Shown: positions 8,183 to 18,306 of the stretch, in pieces
How positions within the stretch are numbered: the first letter of the stretch is position 1
How the letters are laid out: each line of letters starts with the position of its first letter
NCBI RefSeq assembly: GCF_026262505.1
Contig: NC_067203.1
Location: forward strand, 9,548,001-9,612,000
DNA: 64,000 nt
Direction of reading: 5' to 3'
Origin: Trichomonas vaginalis G3
Lineage: Eukaryota; Parabasalia; Trichomonadida; Trichomonadidae
Program-made: the position numbers and the translations under genes
The notes under the pieces: generated by a model
What the model was told of the DNA's origin: nothing
The model's database searches: none
The model's input: the letters and a program-made list of their open reading frames with translations, nothing else

Positions 8183-10741
8183 ATGAGTGACGTAGCAAAC
8201 ATCAAAGAGATGTTGATGAATATATCCTCTGATAGTGAAGAATACATTAGAGAGTTGAATTCAATAATATGTGAGCCCGATTCTTTTTTACAACAGTTAA
8301 ATAATGTTGAAGACATCAGCAACAAAAATATCGCAGAGTTTGTCATCACAATCCAATTCCACATCTACATTAACACGCGCAACACCAATATTGAATTTAT
8401 CGATTGGGTACTTTCAAATCAAAAAGAGGAACTTAATCAAGATATTTTAGCATATATTTCTATTATAAAATGCAATTTCTCAGACCTAATTCAACAAAAA
8501 AACTTCTCTCTTTTAAATCGTACATTAGAGATATTAATTGCAAACTTCAATAGGAATAAAGACTTAATCATTGATATTATCAACCAATTTTACACTCAAA
8601 TATTTAATAATTTTCAGAATTTCATTAATGAAAATGTCAAAAATGATGATCTCCTTCTTATCCATACACAACTCATCAAATTACCTTTTCTTCCTCAAAT
8701 TGATGATTACTTTAATCTTTTAGCTTCAAATTTCAATAAAATTTCAGATTCTTGCAGCAAGATAAATAAAATTAAGTTTATTACATCATTATTTGATTGC
8801 ATAGTTAAAAATAGATTAGACAACATTGATCAAAATATATTATCAAACATCATTAAGGATTATATATCTCCTGAAGAAAAATATGATGAACAAGTTTCAC
8901 AAGTGCGTTTGGTTAATGCTGCATATAAAGTTCCATTTGCAGTAACTATAAAAGATGTTGTTCCATATTTGAACAGCACTTTTATTTCTGTTTCACAAGA
9001 ATCATTAATTTCCATCAATCGTTACATCCACCATAATGACAAATTAGATCAAGAAATATTTAATGCGGTTTTCTATAGAGCTGTAGAATATATTGATTCA
9101 AATTTGATTTGTTATGACACAAATGAATTTCGATTTTACATCCAAACATTGAAAAATTTTTTAAACAAACAAATAATTAATTTGAATTTATATGAATATG
9201 AAGGGTCCCAAAAAATTGTTTATTTCTCATTATCGGCCGAACTCATTCGTTCTAACGAAAATCCCGTACTCCGTGATATTTATATTATCGAGGATGACAA
9301 CGCTGATGTTTCTAGTATGAGTGTTAATAAAATACTTTTAGATTGGTGTACAAGGTATGGATATGATATAACCAGTGATGATTTTCGTTATCAACACAGC
9401 TATTTCAAAATGATAAATGCAGAACTGAAGTACAAACAACATTATTTTACACCTAAAAAACTTAAAAAAGATTTTGAAAATTTGCTTCTTCATTATTCTA
9501 TTTGTAATGGAAACGAAGAATATACAAATGATGAGAAAAACATTATCGAATTTTTCGAATCAAAATTAGGGAATTTGATTTATTGTATGGCTTCAAATTT
9601 CATCAGTTCATCAATCAAAATTAATATATCAAAAAGATTATATACAGATTTATTAGAAGCAAAAGCAAATAGACCTGATGTTGTGAAAGCTTTAGCCCTT
9701 CTTTTGTTCGCAAATCATGTTGATGGTGGAAATCAAGAAAATTCTTCTCAGGAATATAGTGAGAAAGCTGAGGACGCTTTGGAAACAATTGAAAAGAATT
9801 TCCCGCAAATGCTGCCTCATTTTATCATGAAATTGGATCCAAAGTTGATACAATCGACATCATCAAAACTATTTGAAAAAATCAATAATAAAATATGCGG
9901 ATCAATTTGGGATAGTGAAGGTGAAATAATAAATTCAGACGAAATTTGGAATTATATTCAATGTTTGCCATTTAGTTGGGATAACTTCGAGAAATTTAAA
10001 GAATTATATAGAAACACCGAAATTCCTGATTGCCTTGGACCTTATGTAACTGTTGTAGTTTCTTTTGTTCAGCTTTACAAACCATTCAAAGAGCCTTGGT
10101 ATGAAGAATTCATCCTCATATACATGAGAAAAAGATTGTCTTTCATTCAAAGTATCAAATATACTGTGAAATCTAAGCAAGAAGTTAAACAAATTTTAGA
10201 AGTTTTATCTGAAATTTATAGATTAATGGCATCTACTAATTCTTCACATTTCAATATACAAGATGATGAGAAAAATATAAATTATTATGAATGCATTAAA
10301 GAGTTCTTGGCTGTTCTATTAATCAAATACAATGATTGTTGTGAGATTTTGAATTATTGTATCAAAATTTTAATAGAAATGGATGATTTCCAATTGTTTA
10401 AATACACATTATCTTTCTTATTCGCTTCAGATTTTGATATATTCCTTCCAAAATACACCAACTTAATTAAGGAAGCTGTTATTCCATACCATAATTTGCT
10501 GGACGATGAAAAACTTGTTAGTTACCTCAATTTATTTTTTGATTCAATTTCATATCCCGACTTTGTGGAGATTCATGAGGATGAACAAACACTTGTAAGA
10601 TATTTATATTTCATATCAAAAAAAGGTGAGTACAAGCCTTTATTCAAAGATATTGGAACATATACTGATTTTTGTGAAGCATTAACTATGCACAGATTAA
10701 TTAATCCTTATGATTTATTTGATTTACAACTGGATTCATAA
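8183..10741 (+). CDS. Large alpha-helical repeat protein, possible karyopherin-beta/exportin
   Basis: 852 residues, almost entirely predicted helix, rich in Asn, Ile, Leu and acidic residues, with no low-complexity linkers, signal peptide or membrane segment. The run of amphipathic helix pairs from the N-terminus (SDSEEYIRELNSIICEPDSF, then AEFVITIQFHIYI) resembles the HEAT-repeat solenoid of importin-beta/exportin proteins, whose N-terminal helices contact Ran, and the length fits that family. The match is one of texture, not of a diagnostic motif, so other HEAT or armadillo solenoids remain possible. The start is the first ATG. Confidence 0.5.
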   Translation: MSDVANIKEMLMNISSDSEEYIRELNSIICEPDSFLQQLNNVEDISNKNIAEFVITIQFHIYINTRNTNIEFIDWVLSNQKEELNQDILAYISIIKCNFSDLIQQKNFSLLNRTLEILIANFNRNKDLIIDIINQFYTQIFNNFQNFINENVKNDDLLLIHTQLIKLPFLPQIDDYFNLLASNFNKISDSCSKINKIKFITSLFDCIVKNRLDNIDQNILSNIIKDYISPEEKYDEQVSQVRLVNAAYKVPFAVTIKDVVPYLNSTFISVSQESLISINRYIHHNDKLDQEIFNAVFYRAVEYIDSNLICYDTNEFRFYIQTLKNFLNKQIINLNLYEYEGSQKIVYFSLSAELIRSNENPVLRDIYIIEDDNADVSSMSVNKILLDWCTRYGYDITSDDFRYQHSYFKMINAELKYKQHYFTPKKLKKDFENLLLHYSICNGNEEYTNDEKNIIEFFESKLGNLIYCMASNFISSSIKINISKRLYTDLLEAKANRPDVVKALALLLFANHVDGGNQENSSQEYSEKAEDALETIEKNFPQMLPHFIMKLDPKLIQSTSSKLFEKINNKICGSIWDSEGEIINSDEIWNYIQCLPFSWDNFEKFKELYRNTEIPDCLGPYVTVVVSFVQLYKPFKEPWYEEFILIYMRKRLSFIQSIKYTVKSKQEVKQILEVLSEIYRLMASTNSSHFNIQDDEKNINYYECIKEFLAVLLIKYNDCCEILNYCIKILIEMDDFQLFKYTLSFLFASDFDIFLPKYTNLIKEAVIPYHNLLDDEKLVSYLNLFFDSISYPDFVEIHEDEQTLVRYLYFISKKGEYKPLFKDIGTYTDFCEALTMHRLINPYDLFDLQLDS

Positions 10742-11289
10742 AATACATGATTTTTCCTTCTTTTTTTTATAAAAAAATTAAAGTTTTGCTTATTTTTATT
10801 TTATATTTTCAAATGATAATTATAGATCCAATTTTATTAGTGTATTCTTTTCACCAATTTCTGCTGATATGAAATAATCGTGATGGTATGAATCAAATAA
10901 AAATGAATCAGATTGCATAGCCCTTTATAATATTAGTTTGGTGTCCATATGTCATAGCCTTCATTTCTCGTCTTAAAGGTAATTTTCAAGCATGCATCAT
11001 ATCATTTTTTTGTATTTTGAATTAAAGTTTTTCTCCACTTAAATTTTTATACCAAATCATTCTCTTTTGATTCAAATGTACGATTACATAAAAACGCGGT
11101 AAATAAAAGGAAGAGAAGTATAATTCACTTATTACTTGGATTACAAGACATTCAATAGAATTAAACTTTTTACTCTTAGGCTTACTTTTGCTACATAATG
11201 AAGAGTAGTTTCTCCACCAATATCTTAATAACATGATATTTTTTTTCTTTTTATTATCAAACACAAAAACAAAATAAATACATAAAATT
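10742..11289. other. Intergenic between convergent genes
   Basis: No supported gene. AT-rich with scattered homopolymer runs. Confidence 0.5.
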
Positions 11290-13503
11290 TCAAGTTAAAT
11301 AACTAATATCTTTTTCAGAGTTATTTCTGAAGTTGTTTTCAGAGAAATTATCCTGTAACCCTATAGCAATTCTTATTCCGAAGTGCTTATTATCATGGAT
11401 TTCGTTGTTCTTTGCAGAAACTTTCGGAGACAAAATCTGAATTCCACAAGCACCATTTTTATAAATTTTGCAATTACTCACAGATCCACTGCTTTCCTGG
11501 AGGAAGGCAATGCCAGATATCTTGCAATTGGATATATCACAGTTGTTCACATCGCAAATTCCTTTCTCGCCAACAACAATCGCGCTTTGTTTCTCATCGA
11601 AAATTTTGGAGTTTTCGATTTTGACTTTTGCGCCTAAACTCGTCATTAATCCGATTCCGCACTTAGTCGTCGAGAACTCACAGTTCTTTATTGTTGTTGT
11701 AGCATTCTCTCGGCTCTCAATGTGGGAATTCATGTTCCGAGAGAAGTTACACTTCGAAAAAACTGCTTTTGGAGAGTTTGAGACCATAACTGACCCGGAA
11801 TTTAAGTGGTCAGTGAAGTCACAGTTCTCGAACGTTGCAGATGTCCCTTCATTCTCGATTTGGGCACCGAATGAAAGGTTATTCTTAAACAATGAGGTCT
11901 TTATCGACACGGAAGAGCCTTCAAAGGCACAAAGACCCATTTTGATGTTCTCTTGGAAGAAGCATTTAGAACAATTGGCAGTTGAAGACTGAATTGACAA
12001 TCCAGTACCGGAATTCTTGTTAAACATGCAGTTTTCGAAGTGGCATTTGGCTCCATCAACTACATTGGCACCAACTACCTTGTTTTCCGTGAAAACACAT
12101 GACATAAATTGGGCAGATATCTTCCCTCTTAACTGCAAACCGTCGTATTGATTACTAGAGAATGTGCACTCTCTAAATGTCGCTGGGGATTGGTTGACAT
12201 TAACGGAATTGCCTTCAGAACCTTCAAAAGTTGATTGAGAGACATTTATTTGGTTTTTCTGACAGTTTACAAAATGTAAACAGGCAGATTTCGCTTTTTT
12301 GATTTTAGTATGGTCGATAATGGCAGAACAGTTATCTCTTACAAGAATACCTATGGCAGCTACGTTTTCCACTGTGCAGCCTATTGACGTGAATTTGCAA
12401 TCCGACTGAATTTCAACGCCATTCTCCAACACTTCCGAAATTGCAGTATCCATAAGAGATAATGTAGCATTTGAGTACGCGATTGCACCGCAATTTGGGA
12501 CATTGACTATCTGTACATTGGTTGCTGATATCGATGCCCCATCTGTGGCAAGTAATCCAGCTTGGCAATTTCCAGTTAAATGATCGTTGAACATATTGAT
12601 GGAACTTTTGTTTGTAGCTGATACTAAGGCACTCTGTGTGGCATTCGTGAGATGGCAATTGACTGTTGTCGCTTCAAATCCATCTGTTAATGAGATTCCT
12701 GCCAAAAAACCTGACAAAATGCAGTCTACTGCAAGTAATTTGCCAGGCCCTGAGCATGCAATGCCACATCCTTGAGGGTGCTGGCTGATTGCACAGCCTT
12801 TTAAGTAATTTTCTGAGGATATTGTGTTTAATTCAACGGCATTTCCGCCATTATTAGTAAATTGCGTTTTTTGTATGCAAATATAACTTTCTCCGAGTGC
12901 AACAATTCCTGAATCTTTGCAATTCTCTATAGTCGAATTTATAACTTTGAGTTGAGCTGAATCCGTGCATAAAATGCCGCACTTTGATGATTTCTGCACA
13001 ATTGAATTGTTTAATTCTACCTTTACTCGACCAGATATTTTGAAACAAGGACTTTCTGTCGAAGTTAACTGAGAATTTATACAAAAAACAGTGCCATTAG
13101 TATGAGTAAGTATTGCTGGGACAGCAATAGATGATAATTCACATTGACTGAGTACAACAGATCCAGAGAGTAAATTTACAGGAGCTGAAGCTTGATTATT
13201 GCCTGAAAGTATGTTAATAGAACATATCTGAACTGCCGAAGAATCTATTGTTATCGAATCTTCTGAATTGATTGATTTAATTACAACTTTTCCTTCACCA
13301 ACAAGTCTAATTCTTTTTTTGATTAGAATATTCTCATTGTATGTTCCTTCTGGTATTACTATTGTCGAATTGAAAGATGCTCGTTCTAGACATTCTGATA
13401 TTGTTTCATTTTTCTTGGGATCTAAGTATATATATTCCGAATTTTCTGGAAATATTGGAATAGGTGGGAACTCTATTTCATTATACTTAAAATCTCTTCG
13501 CAT
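11290..13503 (-). CDS. Right-handed parallel beta-helix repeat protein
   Basis: About 737 residues from the ATG at 13,503. After an N-terminal stretch reading YIYLDPKKNETISECLERAS and a VIPEGTYNENILIKKRIRLV rung, the rest is some 25 rungs of about 22-24 residues. Each has alternating small/hydrophobic residues and frequent Asn and Cys (for example NSTIENCKDSGIVAL, ENCMFNKNSGTGLSI). This is the pectin-lyase-like/CASH fold, as in FBXO11-type proteins and many carbohydrate-binding proteins. No F-box, signal peptide or membrane anchor is seen after the chosen start. The frame is open for 59 more codons upstream but starts without ATG there, and that part is hydrophobic and unlike the rest. Role unknown. 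Confidence 0.75.
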   Translation of the reverse strand: MRRDFKYNEIEFPPIPIFPENSEYIYLDPKKNETISECLERASFNSTIVIPEGTYNENILIKKRIRLVGEGKVVIKSINSEDSITIDSSAVQICSINILSGNNQASAPVNLLSGSVVLSQCELSSIAVPAILTHTNGTVFCINSQLTSTESPCFKISGRVKVELNNSIVQKSSKCGILCTDSAQLKVINSTIENCKDSGIVALGESYICIQKTQFTNNGGNAVELNTISSENYLKGCAISQHPQGCGIACSGPGKLLAVDCILSGFLAGISLTDGFEATTVNCHLTNATQSALVSATNKSSINMFNDHLTGNCQAGLLATDGASISATNVQIVNVPNCGAIAYSNATLSLMDTAISEVLENGVEIQSDCKFTSIGCTVENVAAIGILVRDNCSAIIDHTKIKKAKSACLHFVNCQKNQINVSQSTFEGSEGNSVNVNQSPATFRECTFSSNQYDGLQLRGKISAQFMSCVFTENKVVGANVVDGAKCHFENCMFNKNSGTGLSIQSSTANCSKCFFQENIKMGLCAFEGSSVSIKTSLFKNNLSFGAQIENEGTSATFENCDFTDHLNSGSVMVSNSPKAVFSKCNFSRNMNSHIESRENATTTIKNCEFSTTKCGIGLMTSLGAKVKIENSKIFDEKQSAIVVGEKGICDVNNCDISNCKISGIAFLQESSGSVSNCKIYKNGACGIQILSPKVSAKNNEIHDNKHFGIRIAIGLQDNFSENNFRNNSEKDISYLT

Positions 13504-13778
13504 AACTTGTTTATTTATCTGATTTGAAGGTGGTTCAAATTTGAAATAAAAATAAAAAAACATTTCAATCTGGATCCAAATTATCCTCATAAGATCCAGT
13601 TGCAATCTGTAATTCATTTTGAACATGTATCTAATGGGCATTAATAGGCAAATGATTGGTTCTTTTCTCTTGAATCGCAAAAAAATAATATCAAATCAAC
13701 TGAACTAATCGTAAATCTTTAGTCTCTGATCCTAAAACAATAAAAATGCATTGCAGTTAAACACAATCACTAAAAATT
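13504..13778. other. Intergenic
   Basis: Short spacer. Its right part downstream of the BAR-SH3 gene holds nothing notable; its left part is the open, probably untranslated extension of the beta-helix frame. Confidence 0.4.
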
Positions 13779-15083
13779 TTATTCCGCATGAAAATTTACA
13801 ATAAATAAGAATTTCTCATCAACAAGAATATCTGTCTTCTTAACTTTACCAACTTTGTTATCTATATTCCTAACAATATAGTTTTCTCCGTCATCTTTTT
13901 CGATGATGAAATGAGCAGTTGGATAAATTCCGAGATATTCTCCGTTTTCGACCTTTGTCTCCATTGTTATTCCCATTTTTGTATAAATGGTCGTAATTGC
14001 TGCTGTTGGAACAAATCCTTCTGGAAATACTTTATTGTGCGAGGCAAGAACCCAATTTCCGAATGGTTTCTCATAGAGATAGATCGTTTCGCCTATTCTA
14101 ATAGAAACTTCATTGATGTTACGCGAATCAAAATCGTAAATCGCTTTTCCAACGAAGAGAGGATAGTCTACAGGTGGCACATCGATATGCGTTGGGCGCA
14201 TGATGAAGTCGTGATCCTCTGTAAACGGATTCGGTGGTGGATAAAATGCAACATCAGATAAGTTTGTCCGGAAAATGCCATGCATAGCAATAAATCCTTC
14301 CAAATATTTTTCTCCTGAGAAAAGTTTGGCATATTTCGTATATTTCTTTTCCATTTCAGCAAATACTCTTAAGTAATTAAGAGATGAATCGGTGTATATG
14401 TCCGATAATTTAAGAATGAAATCTAAGTAGATTTGGGCTCTTGCCATGTCCAATTCTCTCAATTTTTTAATTGATGTCTTTGCGAACTTGTCGTAATGGC
14501 TAAATTGGTAGTTGAGGTTCCTTGACATGACTTTAGAGACTTTGAGCTTGTTCATGTATTGATATGTGATATGTTGCAACTTTGCAGTATCATTCTTTTT
14601 CTTATACGTAACAATGTCTTTGGCAAGGGAGTTTAGTGATGCGTAATTAGAAACAATTCCTGCCCTAGTTTCTTGGTAGAGTTTTTCGAGCTCTTTTGAG
14701 GAAGTGAAAATTTCTTCGGTTGTTTTCGTCGCGTATTCAATGCAAAAGTTAAGTTTTGGCATTAAATATTCTTTGATTTCTTTTAACATCAAACTGATTT
14801 GCGTTGCTACTTCCGAAAAAATTTCAGATAACCTTTGATATGAAGATAGCTGGTTAAAGGACGCTTTTGGCTTTCTGGCGTTCAGCCCAATGGGCTTGTT
14901 TAGGGACGTGTAAATAACATTTGATGTATCATTGATGTATTTTGAGTAGTTAACGTATAAAAAGTCTAATATTTTTGGAATTTCCTCGGTTTTGAGGATC
15001 ATTGCTCTCTCAAGGTCGACAGTATATTCCAGTTCTTGCGCCAGCTCTTCGAATTGAATATTCTGAAGATCATAGATTTCCAT
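13779..15083 (-). CDS. BAR domain plus SH3 domain protein
   Basis: From the ATG at 15,083 the protein has 434 residues. Its N-terminal about 270 residues are long charged helices with the pattern of a BAR/F-BAR membrane-bending dimer. A single SH3 domain follows at about 310-365 (GKAIYDFDSRNINEVSIRIG, a tryptophan in GNWVLAS, then FPEGFVPTAAI). A second small beta-rich region ends the protein. Such proteins couple membrane curvature to actin or endocytosis. The frame upstream of 15,083 has no ATG, but the neighbouring frame encodes an ATG at 15,199 and a stretch (LEFDREIQKLKK) that looks like the missing start of the first BAR helix. The frames meet near an A-run at about 15,111-15,116. A frameshift or a sequence error is likely. 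Confidence 0.75.
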   Translation of the reverse strand: MEIYDLQNIQFEELAQELEYTVDLERAMILKTEEIPKILDFLYVNYSKYINDTSNVIYTSLNKPIGLNARKPKASFNQLSSYQRLSEIFSEVATQISLMLKEIKEYLMPKLNFCIEYATKTTEEIFTSSKELEKLYQETRAGIVSNYASLNSLAKDIVTYKKKNDTAKLQHITYQYMNKLKVSKVMSRNLNYQFSHYDKFAKTSIKKLRELDMARAQIYLDFILKLSDIYTDSSLNYLRVFAEMEKKYTKYAKLFSGEKYLEGFIAMHGIFRTNLSDVAFYPPPNPFTEDHDFIMRPTHIDVPPVDYPLFVGKAIYDFDSRNINEVSIRIGETIYLYEKPFGNWVLASHNKVFPEGFVPTAAITTIYTKMGITMETKVENGEYLGIYPTAHFIIEKDDGENYIVRNIDNKVGKVKKTDILVDEKFLFIVNFHAE

Positions 15084-15199
15084 CTGATATAATTTGTGAT
15101 ATGATGGCACTTTTTCAATTTCTGTATTTCCCTATCAAACTCTAAATAATTCGGAATTGGTTCATATTTTGAAAATTTATTATTAACTACATCTTGCAT
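15084..15199 (-). other. Probable N-terminal coding part of the BAR-SH3 gene in another frame
   Basis: The minus strand from the ATG at 15,199 reads MQDVVNNKFSKYEPIPNYLE and on into a helical stretch that would fit the start of the BAR domain of the next gene. It is in a different frame. No trichomonad-type intron borders (GTATGT, ACTAACACACAG) are present. Confidence 0.5.
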
Positions 15200-15802
15200 A
15201 AATACACCGCGTTCCGTTTTGTAATTTTTGAGAGTGCAATTCAATTTTTAATTCAAAATAATTTCCAATTCATTGGCTAATTATACTTTGAATTTGTTTC
15301 AGGTTGTTATGGCTTTTGCTTGATTTTTCAAATAAAAACTGCCCAATTATTTTGTCAATTTTTTTATGGTATCAGTTCAAATAAAACCCATGCAACGTTT
15401 ATCAATTTAGCTCATAGTTCCTGTGGCATACCTTTTATTCATAAAATACAATAAGGGACATTTTTTTTCAGATCTTGATTGTCTCCAAGTCTGCAATGTG
15501 GAAGGAATATCTCCATCTGACGTTTGATGCACTTATCATCGTGCTTGTTCAAGGATTTATAATCACAATTTCTGGTCTGAAATCGAAATAACAGAAATTT
15601 GTCACAAATAAACTTCTTGAATAACCTATGAACTATGTTATCATAGCTAAGCTGATAGCTGTATAGCATTTTAAATTATTAATATGTAAATCAACATTTC
15701 ATTTTCAATTTCCTTTAAAAAAAGGTTTATTATTAGGATAATAGTTTCTTAAATATCTACAGTTATTTTACTGACAATAAAACTAATATAAAATTCTTTA
15801 TT
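15200..15802. other. Intergenic
   Basis: One 76-codon minus-strand frame starts with ATG at 15,669 and ends at 15,439. It has no recognisable domain and I do not call it a gene. Otherwise nothing seen. Confidence 0.45.
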
Positions 15803-18007
15803 TTATAATTTCTGAACAAATCTATGAATATATTCCGCAAACATTGGTCTTAATGCCGTGATTGCATCAATAACTTCTTGTCTTATCAAATCTCCAGCTC
15901 CTTCATCACTCATATCCAATGCAAGTTTCTGAAGCATTGTTTTAGATAAAACAGCTGCAGATTTTGGTAAATGAGGCAAATCAGCCTTCATCATCATTGC
16001 CAAACTGCAACAAAGCTCGTCTGCAATATGCCTAACAGCAACGAAAACAACAGAACACAATCTTAAGAACTCATTTGTTCCATCTGGTCCCATTGCGTTA
16101 GTCATTTGCTCTACAACACGAACAGTAACAGGAACAAACTTAGGATCAATTCCAAACATGTATCCGAAGTCTACATGTAGGAAATTTCCTTTCTTCGACA
16201 CTAATAAATTATCTAAATGTCGATCTCCAACTCCTAACACGTAAGAAACAACAGAATATGCCGCACTAGACTTAATAAACCTTTGCCTAGGCATATCTCC
16301 TTCACTTTTGTCCCAAAATTCTGAGATGCTATCATTGTTTTGTTCCAAAACTTTAGAAACAGCTTTGGCACCAACAATAAATTCCATCATACCGAAAACC
16401 TTGGAAATTGGAAGCACTTTATACGGTGACATGCACAAATCTAATCCATAACCCTTTAAATGATCATCAATAAACTTTATAGTGTTAAGAGCTAATGCAT
16501 CTTGCCTCATATCATCACCGTACTTCAAGATGGCCGAGTAAACTTGCTTTTTGTCGTTGAGAAAATCAAATTTAACAGGTTGTAAACTGGAACCGAAAAC
16601 GATGATGTTTTCTAAGCTTATTGAATGCACAATAAAGGACGGCATGATCGGAAGTCTGAATGGTTTTGAGACATGACCATCTCCAAGTTTTTCCTTCAAG
16701 AAATTGATCTGAGAGTCCTTTGGGACCGTTTTAACACCTTTTACAATCTCCATTAGCCTATCAAGCTCCTTTCTTCCGACTTCTATGTCAGCAATAATTT
16801 CTTTATTTACAACTTTGAGGAGATCAGCTAGAATTCGCTGGGCCATCGATCCTTGGGCTTTGTTTTCCGATTCTAGCATCAAATTCCAGTATGTTGAGAC
16901 ACAAATTTCATCATCTTCGGCGCATTTGTCAAGAAGAAAGTCTTTGGCTTCTTTAGAGATTATGGCAACTTGAACAACACATGGAATAAATGTTTTGACA
17001 ACATTTAATGGGGCTCTGTAAAGACAATTTGTCGCATGTCGACAAATGTATTGTGTTGGATCTTCTAAAGTCAATGTGTATAAAGCAATACTGAAAGGAA
17101 GGTCTGGTGATGATACAAACATGTCTCGTGATGCTAGTTTTAAGAATCCTGAAGGAAATGTTGAAACATATTTTGGATATTCTTTTAGAGCTTCAAAATC
17201 TGCATCAGTCATACCAGAAATGAATGGACAATTGATGATCTGTTTGAGATGTGGTACTTTATCATATGTTGGAGTTGAATTATCTTTGAAAAATCTTGGA
17301 CGTCTGAATTTTGTCCAATCTAGCTCTTGGGCTGATATTCCCTGAGCAGGTGATGTAACAATGCATGCGAATGTGTTCGTTACCGTTCCTGAATACTTTT
17401 CTAAATCTCCAACGTATGGCATTGTTGTTTCCATTTGTGCTAAGCCAGAAAACAAGTCTACTGATTGTGATGCTATATCACTGAGCATCGGAGAAGGAGA
17501 TCTATACAAAGGTATTGATAAATCATTGATATGATGCTTTAATAAGTCAGTAATGATAGCTCTATCTACTTTTGTATCTTTTCCATCTGATAAAGTAAAG
17601 ATAACATCACCGAATAAATGATTTACTTTTCCTCTTGCAACAAAAACAGAATCAAAATCCTCTAATTTATGTGTGAGTGTAATTACAACATTGAAATCAT
17701 CGAGAATAAAGAATTGTTCTGGTACTTCAACAGGATATGAGAAAAGTAATAATTGATGAAAATCTGAAGCTGTGCCTTTTAAGTCTGTAGGGGACATTGT
17801 ATATTCTGCTAGTTCATCTTCACCTAATGCAAGTCGAAATTTAATAATAAAGCATGATAATGGAGAATGTAAGATTGTAATTTTTCGTTGATCATATGCT
17901 TCTTTGATCAATTTTCTATGAATATGAAGAAATGGTCCTAATACACCGACGAGTCTTAATGCTCTCTTTTCTGGTCTTTCAGCGAAGGGAGAATCATCAT
18001 CGAACAT
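15803..18007 (-). CDS. VPS34: Class III phosphatidylinositol 3-kinase, Vps34-like
   Basis: 734 residues. A divergent C2-like N-terminal region (about 40-140) is followed by a helical PIK/accessory domain (about 240-400) and a C-terminal lipid kinase domain (about 460-734). Kinase signatures are intact: the ATP-lysine region AILKYGDDMRQD, the catalytic loop GVGDRHLDNLL (DRHLDN at 595-600) and the activation segment HVDFGYMFGIDPK (DFG at 613). The short activation loop is characteristic of class III rather than class I enzymes or TOR. It should make PI3P for endosome sorting and autophagy. It is shorter than human Vps34 (about 890), mostly through a smaller C2 and linkers. The first ATG is used. 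Confidence 0.85.
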   Translation of the reverse strand: MFDDDSPFAERPEKRALRLVGVLGPFLHIHRKLIKEAYDQRKITILHSPLSCFIIKFRLALGEDELAEYTMSPTDLKGTASDFHQLLLFSYPVEVPEQFFILDDFNVVITLTHKLEDFDSVFVARGKVNHLFGDVIFTLSDGKDTKVDRAIITDLLKHHINDLSIPLYRSPSPMLSDIASQSVDLFSGLAQMETTMPYVGDLEKYSGTVTNTFACIVTSPAQGISAQELDWTKFRRPRFFKDNSTPTYDKVPHLKQIINCPFISGMTDADFEALKEYPKYVSTFPSGFLKLASRDMFVSSPDLPFSIALYTLTLEDPTQYICRHATNCLYRAPLNVVKTFIPCVVQVAIISKEAKDFLLDKCAEDDEICVSTYWNLMLESENKAQGSMAQRILADLLKVVNKEIIADIEVGRKELDRLMEIVKGVKTVPKDSQINFLKEKLGDGHVSKPFRLPIMPSFIVHSISLENIIVFGSSLQPVKFDFLNDKKQVYSAILKYGDDMRQDALALNTIKFIDDHLKGYGLDLCMSPYKVLPISKVFGMMEFIVGAKAVSKVLEQNNDSISEFWDKSEGDMPRQRFIKSSAAYSVVSYVLGVGDRHLDNLLVSKKGNFLHVDFGYMFGIDPKFVPVTVRVVEQMTNAMGPDGTNEFLRLCSVVFVAVRHIADELCCSLAMMMKADLPHLPKSAAVLSKTMLQKLALDMSDEGAGDLIRQEVIDAITALRPMFAEYIHRFVQKL

Positions 18008-18306
18008 TATTAAGACTGAAAATTTTTATCTTGAAACTTAAAAAATTATCTGTGTGTTTATCTGAAAACGGATTTTATAAACTTCAAACTCAGTTCTTGT
18101 AGAAAAAAGATTAGATGATCAAAATTTAGTTACCATTAGAGCATTACAGTATGATATCTAATAATTTTTAACTATTTGGGGAAAAACGAATATGTTAAAA
18201 ATAGAATTATTTATAAAACAAAAAAAGATAAAAGTAATATATTAATATTAACGCATATTAAACAAAACTATAGCTTGTTCTTGAGTCTGTAATGAATGAT
18301 CAAGTA
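18008..18306. other. Intergenic
   Basis: AT-rich spacer between two minus-strand genes; nothing further seen. Confidence 0.5.

Noticed and set aside
11383-11992. Plus-strand frames opposite the beta-helix gene
   Set aside because: Shadows of a repetitive coding sequence; no domain.
15439-15669. 76-codon minus-strand frame with ATG
   Set aside because: Short, no domain, no initiator motif; left as intergenic.
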